A stretch of DNA of 64,000 bases from Caprella mutica. Its lineage: Eukaryota; Arthropoda; Malacostraca; Amphipoda; Caprellidae. Positions within the stretch are counted from its first letter, which is position 1. Each line of letters opens with the position of its first letter. Made by a program: the position numbers and the translations under genes. The stretch spans positions 29,233-93,232 of the forward strand of contig CANNZV010002559.1 in assembly GCA_947561585.1 (NCBI GenBank). Reading direction: 5' to 3'. A model generated the notes under the pieces. The model was not told the DNA's origin and did no database searches. It was given only the letters and a program-made list of their open reading frames with translations. Below, one piece after another: positions 56,505 to 64,000 of this stretch.

Positions 56505-58060
56505 ACTATGGTAATTAATGTCAATTATGGGTGATTTTAACTAGGGAAATTAATGCCAATTATGGTGGGGCCATAGAAGATAGGTAGTGACTTTAACTAT
56601 GGTAATTAATGCCAATTAAGGTGGGGCCATAGAAGTTAGTGACTTTAACTAGGTTAATAAATGCCTATTATGGTGGGGCCATAGAAGATAGGTAGTGACT
56701 TTAACTAGGGTAATTAATGCCAATTATGGTGGGGCCATAGAAGATAGTGACTTTATCAGTTAACTAGGGTAATTACTAATTAATACCAATTATGGTGGGG
56801 CCATTGAAGAGAAGTGACTTTAACTAGTGTAATTAATGCTAATTAATTATGGTGGGGCCATAGAAGATAGTGATTTTAACTAAGGTAATTAACGCCAATT
56901 ATTGTAGGGCCATAGAAGTTCTTATTTTATTTCTTTTATAATTTGTTCATTATTTTTTTTCATATTAAATCAACTAATGTCAATATTATTTACAGAATCC
57001 AGTTCAACCACCCTGATCAGCAGCCCTACTGACTGGTTTGTCTGCAGTTTCCCCTCCAATTTCCCCGGATTTTGATGGTGAGTTATTTTAATTATAGAAT
57101 AGAAAATAGTGATTTTAACTAGGGTAATTAATGCCAATTATGGTGGGGCCATAGAAGATAGGTAGTGACTTTAACTATGGTAATTAATGCCAATTAAGGT
57201 GGGGCCATAGAAGTTAGTGACTTTAACTAGGTTAATAAATGCCTATTATGGTGGGGCCATAGAAGATAGGTAGTGACTTTAACTAGGGTAATTAATGCCA
57301 ATTATGGTGGGGCCATAGAAGATAGTGACTTTATCAGTTAACTAGGGTAATTAATACCAATTATGGTGGGGCCATTGAAGAGAAGTGACTTTAACTAGTG
57401 TAATTAATGCTAATTAATTATGGTGGGGCCATAGAAGATAGTGATTTTAACTAAGGTAATTAATGCCAATTATTGTAGGGCCATAGAAGTTCTTATTTTA
57501 TTTCTTTTATAATTTGTTCATTATTTTTTTTTCATATTAAATCAACTAATGTCAATATTATTTACAGAATCCAGTTCAACCACCCTGATCAGCAGCCCTA
57601 CTGACTGGTTTGTCTGCAGTTTCCCCTCCAATTTCCCCGGATTTTGATGGTGAGTTATTTTAATTATAGAATAGAAAATAGTGATTTTAACTAGGGTAAT
57701 TAATGCCAATTATGGTGGGGCCATAGAAGATAAGTGACTTTAACTAGGGTAATTAATGCTAATTAATTATGGTGGGGCCATAGAAGTTATTTACTTTTAC
57801 TAGGGTAATTAATGCTTATTAATTATGGTGGGGCCATAGAAGATAGTGATTTTAACTAAGGTAATTAATGCCAATTATTGTAGGGCCATAGAAGTTCTTA
57901 TTTTATTTCTTTTCTAATTTGTTCATTATTTTTTTTTCATATTAAATCAACTAATGTCAATATTATTTACAGAATCCAGTTCAACTACCATGATCAGCAG
58001 CCCTACTGACTGGTTTGTCTGCAGTTTCCCCTCCAATTTCCCCGGATTTTGATGGTGAGT
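56505..58060. repeat. Tandem duplications of ~55-65 bp intronic unit and exon block
   Basis: The small unit is GACTTTAACTAGGGTAATTA followed by ATGCCAATTATGGTGGGGCC and ATAGAAGATAG, repeated seven, seven and four times in front of three copies of the exon block. The first two large blocks (about 56510-57090 and 57090-57665) are nearly identical along 570 bp, so that duplication is recent. The third (57665-58060) is shortened to about 405 bp. Confidence 0.9.
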
Positions 58061-58422
58061 TATTTTAATTATAAGTCATAAAGTAGATAATTATGAGTCT
58101 TAAATAGATAAATTTAATTAAATTGATTATAATCTTTATTATAAATCATAATTATTATTATAATGCTCGTTACCGTCCACCCACCAGTTATAACCGTATT
58201 GTATTTCCCCTGGTGAGTCTGTGAGTTTGCATTTCACATTTCTAAAGTTCTTTTTTTCTTGCAGGTACAATGCCGAATAGTGGGAAGACGAAATGTCCTC
58301 TCAGTGAGAAGGTCTTGTGGTCGTTGCCTCCCCACACGCAGCAAGTCCACGGATTTGACAAAACAGTAGCCACAAGAAGACAGTATGGTTTGAGGAATGA
58401 CATGGGAGAAAGAGGAGAATGA
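57048..58422 (+). CDS. Candidate gene with triplicated 30-nt microexon
   Basis: Identical 30-nt segments lie at 57048-57077, 57620-57649 and 58025-58054. Each is preceded by TACTGAC(TGG)TTTGTCTGCAG (branch-point consensus plus acceptor) and followed by GTGAGT. The last exon (58265-58422) follows the acceptor CTTGCAG and reads TMPNSGKTKCPLSEKVLW, ending RQYGLRNDMGERGE and a TGA at 58420-58422. In the joined frame each microexon adds the ten residues VSPPISPDFD, and 30 nt keeps phase however many are included. A longer 82-nt alternative from TTTACAG (for example 56996) would not keep frame. Further upstream exons are uncertain (see 54912-55047). Purine-rich 3' UTR text follows, with AATAAA-like signals near 58691. 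Function unknown. Confidence 0.5.
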
Positions 58423-58620
58423 CATGGGAGAAGAGAATGACATATGAGAGGAGAGTAGCATAGGGAAAGAGACTGACAGGGGGAAGAGGGTGAAAATATT
58501 GTCTTGAGGGAAGAGATGGCCATGGGGGAAAGGAATAACAAGAGGGAAAAGATTGTCATTGGAATAAGAATGACAGGGAGAAAGAGTTTGTCATCAGAAG
58601 GGAAAAGAATGACAGATAAA
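58423..58620 (+). repeat. Purine-rich degenerate repeat (probable 3' UTR)
   Basis: GAATGACA(TG)GGAGAA(A)GAG phrases recur with drift until about 58615. Minus-strand open frames across it (58234-58637) reflect the purine bias, not genes. Confidence 0.55.
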
Positions 58621-59044
58621 CATAGAGTAAAATACATATAAAATAATCATTTTTATATATAATATAATTATCTTTAGCCTTTCTTTAAGAAATAAACAAT
58701 AAAACTGATCATTTTTGTTGTTTACTTCATAATATCCTTCGTTTTTATCATTTGAGGTCTTTAAGGCATCTGTTAGGTAGTCTAATCTCTTCATTTTTCT
58801 ATTTTGTGAGTGCAGTCATAGGTACTTGTGTCTTTTTCAGTCACACTCCTTGGTAAGTGACTGCATTCATGGAGTAGCTTTTCTGCATCATTGTTCATGG
58901 AGACACTTTCCTTTTTGGCTCCTTACATCATTTCTTAAAAAAAAATATCACGACAGCACCTCTTTCCATCATGCAAGATATTTTTTTTTTGTTATATAGT
59001 AATTTTTTGTAAAAATGACTAACTTTTTTTTTACAAGAACTAGG

Positions 59045-59185
59045 CAATTTAGTCGACTTTGAGGAAGAAGGTAGACAAATGTGGCATTTGGTAGACTAAA
59101 ATGTCGACCAAATGCCATCCCAAGTCGACTTAGTGCCTTGAGTCGACTAGTGACCATCGATTTGGTCGACTAAATGTCCGATTCA
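59045..59185. repeat. GTCGACT-word repeat with inverted ends
   Basis: GTCGAC occurs six times and GTAGAC twice in 140 bp (TTTAGTCGACTTTG, AAGTCGACTTAG, GAGTCGACTAGTG, TGGTCGACTAAATG). The outer TTTAGTCGAC and GTCGACTAAA are inverse. It is a compact member of the word-repeat class. Confidence 0.6.
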
Positions 59186-59279
59186 TCTCTAAAAAAATTC
59201 CTTATTAATTCATCTGTCTGATTTCTTTCTTTATCCCACAATTCCTTTCTTATATTTTGCAAAATCCTTAGTTGCTGTT

Positions 59280-59792
59280 TCAACACCTTCTATTTTGAAC
59301 GGGGTACTCCATCAATGGTGATTGGTCCAAAATGATTAGTTCTGGTAACACATTTTCAATCTTATCAGTTTTTGGTAAATCATATAATAATCCTGGTTTC
59401 CTCTCCAAAAACTTGACTGTGTAATCTTTCTTGGCCACATTTGTAACCCTTCCAACATATGACAGATTTCCTCCAAACACAACTAAGTAATATTTTTCTT
59501 CTTTAATAATTCCTCTAAGCCTCAAATATTTTCTCTGATCAAATCTTGCATGACCTTCCCCTTCATTGCTATCCTCTTCATCTGATGTGCTGCTACAAAT
59601 AGGCTGAAAATCCCCTTCATCAATATCAGAACTGGAACTAGAGGATTCCTTTCTTGTCCTTTTCACACCTTTTTTGTTCACAACTTTAGCATTCTTCATT
59701 TCAAGCTTCAAGGCAAAGGCATCTCTATATTGAGGTATGGTCAAGACTTCAATATTTGGCTTGAATCCTCTATGAGGCTGTTTTTCATGTTT
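59280..59792 (-). CDS. Terminal exon, acidic linker plus barrel-like C-terminal domain
   Basis: The open frame runs from a possible acceptor (AGCTAG, 59793-59797) to the stop at 59280, about 170 codons, with no ATG near the start, so it is likely the last exon of a longer protein. It has PHRGFKPNIEVLTIPQYRDAF, a basic NLS-like stretch (KKGVKRTRKE), Ser/Asp/Glu-rich text (SSSSSSDIDEGD, CSSTSDEEDSNEGEG), then YYLVVFGGNLSYVGRV, YTVKFLERKPG and LPKTDKIENVLPELI. The last part resembles the short Tudor/chromo-barrel-like C-terminal module common in insect and fish proteins of transposon origin; this is pattern recognition only. No disabling change is seen. Upstream exons were not identified in the window. 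Confidence 0.5.
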   Translation of the reverse strand, partial: KHEKQPHRGFKPNIEVLTIPQYRDAFALKLEMKNAKVVNKKGVKRTRKESSSSSSDIDEGDFQPICSSTSDEEDSNEGEGHARFDQRKYLRLRGIIKEEKYYLVVFGGNLSYVGRVTNVAKKDYTVKFLERKPGLLYDLPKTDKIENVLPELIILDQSPLMEYPVQNRRC

Positions 59793-60360
59793 CTAGCTTC
59801 AAAATTACAGACTTTACAAGAGAGTTGGCGGAAATTGTAATCCCACTTTTTGAAACCATTTAGGACCCCCCAAAAAATTAGCATTCAGTAATTATCCTAT
59901 CATAATTAGTTAATTAAAGCTAATTATGATAACTTTACTGCTTCTTAAAGAACGAAACCTGATCTTTTCAATGATGCAAACGGTTTTTCAAAAAAAATAT
60001 GTTTTCATTAACAAAAGAGAGTGCAACGAATCACCCCTGATCTCATGGGTGCAACGAATCATCCCGGGTGACGCTAGATCAAACAACCATCAAACAAATT
60101 GAAAGAAAAATATTTGCTTGAAATAATAGCTATAACTGCTTTTCTTGATATGCCTTTATCTGTATTAGTTCAAATCCGTACCCAGTAATCTTGATTCAAT
60201 AGCGCAGAAGTTTCAATCAATGTTCATTCTTCTATACATCATCTTCTCTCTGATATACATTTTGTCTTGAAAGCTGTTTTCTCCTGGTTCCTTATATAAA
60301 AGCGTAAGCAGATATCGCTTACGCTTTTAGATTAATTACTTTACATAATTCTCAGTATCA
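59793..60360. other. Intergenic, no gene supported
   Basis: Includes the repeated phrase GTGCAACGAATCA (60020, 60051) and a perfect 12-bp hairpin AAAAGCGTAAGC/GCTTACGCTTTT (60298-60328). Nothing else is recognisable. Confidence 0.45.
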
Positions 60361-61207
60361 TTTAACAAGTTTAAAATTCAACAACCTTTTCTTCTACGAT
60401 AGATGCCTCCCACAAGGGTGTTCTTCATCTTGCCAGATTTTTGAAAAAATTTGTGACTGCTTGCATTACATTTTTAACTAAGCTTTATAAAGAAAAAACG
60501 TAGTAAAAGTCTTAGACGATTTTCTGTTCATTGGAGATTCCCTATCAGAATGTAAGAGAATTCTAGATACTTTCACAAATTTGAACAGAAGGTCTAACAC
60601 AAAATCTAGTTTATGAATATGTTTGCAAAACTTTCTAAAGATAAATAAATGTATCTTTTATCTTCTTCAGAGAGATAAATGCACTCTAAGAGAAATAAAG
60701 TCTATTATAGGAAAATTACAATTCGCTACTTCCGTAATACCTGTAGGTAAATACGTGTTTTTTGAAAAGGTTGTATGATTTCCACTATTGGAGTTGCAAA
60801 ACCTTGTTTTAAAATAAGATTAACTCCTAATATCAAAGAAGATTTAATAGTTTAGCTAAAGTTCTTGAATACTGATAATGGTGTAACTGAACTTTCTGAA
60901 CGATAAATCCACTCTCACAACTTTCATATGTATTCGGATAGCTCAAAAACAGGATATGGTGCTACATTCTTATCAAGCTATTTCTATGGATCTTTTCTTT
61001 CTGAATGAAAATCGTTCAGCATTCAATTTTTTGAGCTATACCCTATTTACCTCCTAATAAATATCTTTAAGAAAGATTTGGAAAATAAATTGGTTATTTT
61101 TCATTGTGACAATATGAATCTATCGTAAAAATAATTAATAAACCATCTTCAAAAGACCCTCTGATAATGAAACTTCTGAGACCAATGATCTTGACCATGC
61201 TCTGCTT

Positions 61208-61739
61208 TAAAGGGGCAGTAAACTTTGTAAAAATATGTCATTTGTTCTAATAAAACGATTGCTTAGTAAGAATAAAGCATTCATGTAGAATTGTAATGTT
61301 CAATAAAATCTAATAATGGAAATATATCAATTTATATATAATTAATTTCTTAACTAATACTAACGGTGATGGCGCCACAATCGATTTCGCCATCTTGTAA
61401 GCAAACAAATGGAGATAAGTTTCTATCTAGATTTTAGCTTAAGTGAAGAGTTGGCTTTATTTTTAAAGTAATGCTTTCTTGTCTTGAATCTTTTAACCAT
61501 TTTAACGCAAAAAAAAGGTTAATTACTGCATACATAAATTAATATGAAAACAACAAATATAGTCACGTACATACTAATGAGTGGTAATACTTCCGCTAGG
61601 AGTCGCTAATTTTATTATATACTTTTTATATGAACATTTAAAAAAAAAAAACGAGCATTCAAATATTACATAATTAAATATTCTGAATCGATTTAAAAAA
61701 AATTTGTGATTGTTTGATTTTAAGTTTACTATCCCTTTA
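61208..61739. mobile_element. MITE, TAAAGGG termini, nested in DIRS remnant
   Basis: Begins TAAAGGGGCAGTAAACTT and ends AAGTTTACTATCCCTTTA, which pair with two mismatches. It separates the RNase H from the downstream DIRS sequence. A left-end relative occurs at 46940-47030. No coding content. Confidence 0.65.
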
Positions 61740-61974
61740 TCATATCATTTTGGTCCCCTCCAAGCAAATTTTTTTATTGCTTGAATCAACGAGGCTAGTG
61801 TTTCTTATCATTTTACTGCAAACCCCATATTATTTGATAACATATTTTTAATTTCATATGATTTTAAAGACTTATATAATCCAAACTTTACAAAACCTAC
61901 TTCACTTCCGACTTTCTAATATCAGTCTGAAGAAAAAGAATATGCACCATTTCTTTTGATTGTCAACTAGGTAT

Positions 61975-62320
61975 TAGGTTTAATAAATCCATTTAATATT
62001 CGTGTAAAGGTATAAAATTGAATGAACTTATAATAGAAACGTTTATATACTTTAGGAAACAATAAATATCTAAAATAAAGGCCAAAAATGCATGGTTTGT
62101 TTATAAAATTGAAATTTTAATCTAAACAAAGAGTGTACAATCTTCTTATTGAGCATCAGATTAGTGATTCGCTCAATTGTTGCTCACATAGTATTAAAAA
62201 ACTTTAAAAACAAATTATAAAATATATACTGAACCAAATTGTATGCGGTTTACAGAATAATGATCGTAGACCTTAGTTCTATAATATTATGTTATAAACT
62301 CATTTTTTTCCCGGAGCCTG
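61975..62320 (+). repeat. Dispersed repeat family B, copy next to DIRS YR
   Basis: Matches 38005-38390 until TTTTTTTCCCGGAGCCTGG. The DIRS tyrosine-recombinase frame resumes immediately after (EPGEPASTITNY), so this repeat is either a further insertion or a conserved internal DIRS segment present as solo copies elsewhere. Confidence 0.65.
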
Positions 62321-62967
62321 GGGAGCCTGCTTCAACAATTACAAATTACAGTTCTTTCCTTCGTTCTTTTGAAAATTTCATTGTTATTAATTCTAGAAAT
62401 GTTAACGTAAGCCAAAATTACCAATTCATTCAAATACTATCGCAAACTATATTGTTCACTTATGGAAATCAAATATGAAACTAACTTCAATAAGATCTCA
62501 CCTTTCAGCAATCTCCTATATATTCATAAAATTCAAAGGTTTAATGAACCAAGTGATGCATTTTTTATAAAGCAACTTCTTAAAGGCGTTAAAAGATCAG
62601 ATATACAATACAATTCTTCCTTGCTACCCATTAGTAAGACTCTTCTACACAGTATGTTAAATAACTTTAATATTTTCTTGCATAATCATTATGATTTTTA
62701 TCTCTATAAGTCTCTTTTTCTGTTATCATATTATTGTTGTCTAAGAGCAGTTGAAGCAGTTCATTCTAATTCATTATTACATACTATTAAATTCGAACAA
62801 ATATTCTTCAAAAGCTATGAAAATAAAGAATCCCTTAATTTAAAATTCTTATCTTATAAACATTATAAAAATACCTCTAGTTTATCAACTACATTCGTTG
62901 TCAGATAGATGATACTTATATAAGCTTGAGAGAACCTGCCCCAGGCCATTGTACATCAACCGAACTA

Positions 62968-63159
62968 AAGGCCTTGTTACACGGCGCGAGTTACCGTCGT
63001 GACAGTGGACAGCAGCTGTCCCACTGTACTCGCATGCCACTATCTCAATGTTCATAGTATTGAATTTCCATGTCAGTTACTCGACTTTCACACTGCTGTG
63101 CGAGTAGCTGCACTACAGTATAACTTGCTTGGCCAACTCGCACCGTGTAACAAGGCCTT
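62968..63159. mobile_element. MITE, AAGGCCTTGTTACACGG termini
   Basis: Termini AAGGCCTTGTTACACGG and the inverse CCGTGTAACAAGGCCTT enclose about 160 bp with further inverse GCGAGTTAC/GAGTTACTCGC words. The flanking target duplication is ambiguous, so superfamily is not assigned. The short frames on both strands are incidental. Confidence 0.7.
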
Positions 63160-63926
63160 GAGGCACGAGTTACTCGCATTGAATTCAGCAAGGTTATAGA
63201 GCAAAGCATCACAATCCTTGGTCTGAAATCAAAGAGATACAATACTCAGGGTACAGGAACATAAACGGGTATAGTACGTAGTAGACGACACAAAAATATG
63301 ACGTCACCACAACAACATATTTCTTGTTTGTGACTGAGCGGCTCATAATTCCTCGTATTTGCATGTTAATTTCGAGAAGTTTGAAGCCATTTTATAAGGG
63401 TTTCGTGCAAAAGAAAAGCGGAAATGGCGATTGAACCTTAAAGTTGAATATATAGATATAATTCAGGTGTGTTTTTATTGTTTATTTCTTTAACTTATCT
63501 ATAAAAAATCGGATCTTGAAAATATGCCTAAACTAGTACTAGTTAACTGCTAAATTGTAGTTCCTATGAGAAACAAATAAGAAAAAAAAAATTGAAATAC
63601 AATTTAACCAATGCCTAGTTAGCAATTGATAAGAAATAATTAAATTTAAAAGTGACTAAGTTTAAGTAGGTTTTCCCAAGTTTCAAAGTGTGGTCAGAGT
63701 CACCATTTTCAGTCACCCGGTGGTCACGTCAAACTATAGATTCAATCAGCTGATTACCATACCCTATGTTACTGTATCCTGACAATACTCACTCCTTTCG
63801 TATTGGACGTGCAACAGACTTGGCAATGAGTGGAACACCTCATGAAATAATAAAGGAGAGAGGTAGATAGTCAAGCGACGCTTTCAACAAATACATAAAA
63901 CAAACAACATTCAGGTTCCCACTTTG
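63160..63926. other. Intergenic or intron, no gene seen
   Basis: Mostly AT-rich. At 63668-63730 the text TTTCAAAGTGTGGTCAGAGTC and CACCCGGTGGTCACG resembles the TTTCAAAG termini and GTCGCCA words of other foldbacks. Confidence 0.45.
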
Positions 63927-64000
63927 CCCATGAAATTAGGGACAAAGTGTTTGGGGAGTCAGTCCACTTCTGCTATGTGGACTTTGGCATCTACGACTCC
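63927..64000 (+). CDS. Possible Tudor-domain exon, cut by window edge
   Basis: After AACATTCAG (acceptor-like, 63911-63919) an open reading reaches the window end: AHEIRDKVFGESVHFCYVDFGIYDS. The pattern V-x-F-x-Y-V-D-F-G with a following aromatic is the core of Tudor domains. GC content rises at the same point. Only about 25 codons are visible, so the call rests on a single motif. Confidence 0.35.

Larger units (their letters stand above)
60375..62908 (+). pseudogene. DIRS-like retrotransposon remnant (RT, RNase H, YR)
   Basis: Plus-strand readings in shifting frames give, in order: LPQGCSSSCQIFEKICD (60400-60460); LDDFLFIGDSLSECKRIL (about 60510-60565), the RT catalytic LDD; LREIKSIIGKLQFATSVIP (60680-60740); HMYSDSSKTGYGATF (60925-60970) and FHCDNMN with INKPSSKDPLIMKLLRP (61100-61185), RNase H; and after two insertions ASTITNYSSFLRSFENF (62330-62380) and PISKTLLHSML, LFLLSYYCCLRAVEAVHS (62625-62770), a tyrosine-recombinase region with the first catalytic Arg in LRAVE. 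The order RT, RNase H, YR defines DIRS-type elements. Stops and frameshifts are numerous and the copy is dead. Terminal repeats were not found. Confidence 0.8.

Noticed and set aside
58234..58637. Minus-strand frames of 75 and 131 codons
   Set aside because: They are antisense to the microexon gene's last exon and its purine-rich 3' end; the peptides reflect pyrimidine bias only.
62999..63242. Short frames on both strands
   Set aside because: They overlap the AAGGCCTTGTTACACGG MITE and have no coding character.

Overview
The window is animal nuclear DNA, most likely from an arthropod and perhaps a hemipteran-like insect. It is AT-rich and gene-poor, its genes have GT-AG introns, and it is crowded with transposable elements of metazoan type: a BEL/Pao LTR retrotransposon, Tc1/mariner elements and their MITEs, Penelope-like elements with GIY-YIG endonuclease, a DIRS-like tyrosine-recombinase retrotransposon, LINE 3' ends and many foldback elements. 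No rRNA, intact tRNA, CRISPR array or bacterial operon is visible. The species guess is inference from element types only.

Layout. 0-9 kb holds a mariner-type MITE (317-1057), a foldback element (2951-4141), a GC-richer island with nested inverted repeats (4389-4572), a broken mariner transposon (4726-6757), a transposase HTH remnant (7.4 kb) and further repeats. 9.3-17.9 kb is a complete BEL/Pao provirus-like element with 742/752 bp LTRs; its gag carries an 18-bp tandem array of about 55 copies, and stops and frameshifts break its coding region. 18-24 kb contains a tRNA-like pseudogene, a 147-bp tandem repeat, a mariner remnant and a ~115-bp satellite split by a 1-kb MITE. 24-27.2 kb has a foldback element and two Penelope-like fragments joined head to head, one with a hammerhead-ribozyme core. 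27.9-31.9 kb is a dense cluster of foldback elements and long palindromes. 33.9-35.1 kb has isolated exon candidates interrupted by a LINE. 39.5-40.8 kb is a two-exon SGNH hydrolase gene on the minus strand. 41.8-46.5 kb is a seven-exon BED-finger, hAT-transposase-like gene, also minus, whose 1152-codon frame is broken by only three stop codons. 48-54.9 kb is mostly empty AT-rich DNA with microsatellites and minisatellites. 55-58.4 kb holds a small candidate gene in which a 30-nt microexon is tandemly triplicated. 59.3-59.8 kb is a terminal coding exon on the minus strand. 60.3-62.9 kb is a DIRS-like remnant with nested insertions, and the right edge (63927-64000) may be the start of a Tudor-domain exon.

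The most unusual theme is a recurring class of foldback elements whose arms consist of a short word (8-14 nt, different in each family: TTTGCCGAA, GGAAAACTGCC, GGCGCACC, AAGCCAATT, TCGCCAG, ATCTCCCGCAG, GTCGACT) repeated with variable spacers. The best-preserved copies have about 8-bp target duplications. The second is the microexon triplication, in which every exon junction keeps phase and would encode a decapeptide repeat. The host-gene candidates (SGNH hydrolase, BED/hAT-like gene, microexon gene, 59-kb exon, edge Tudor exon) show no obvious shared pathway.
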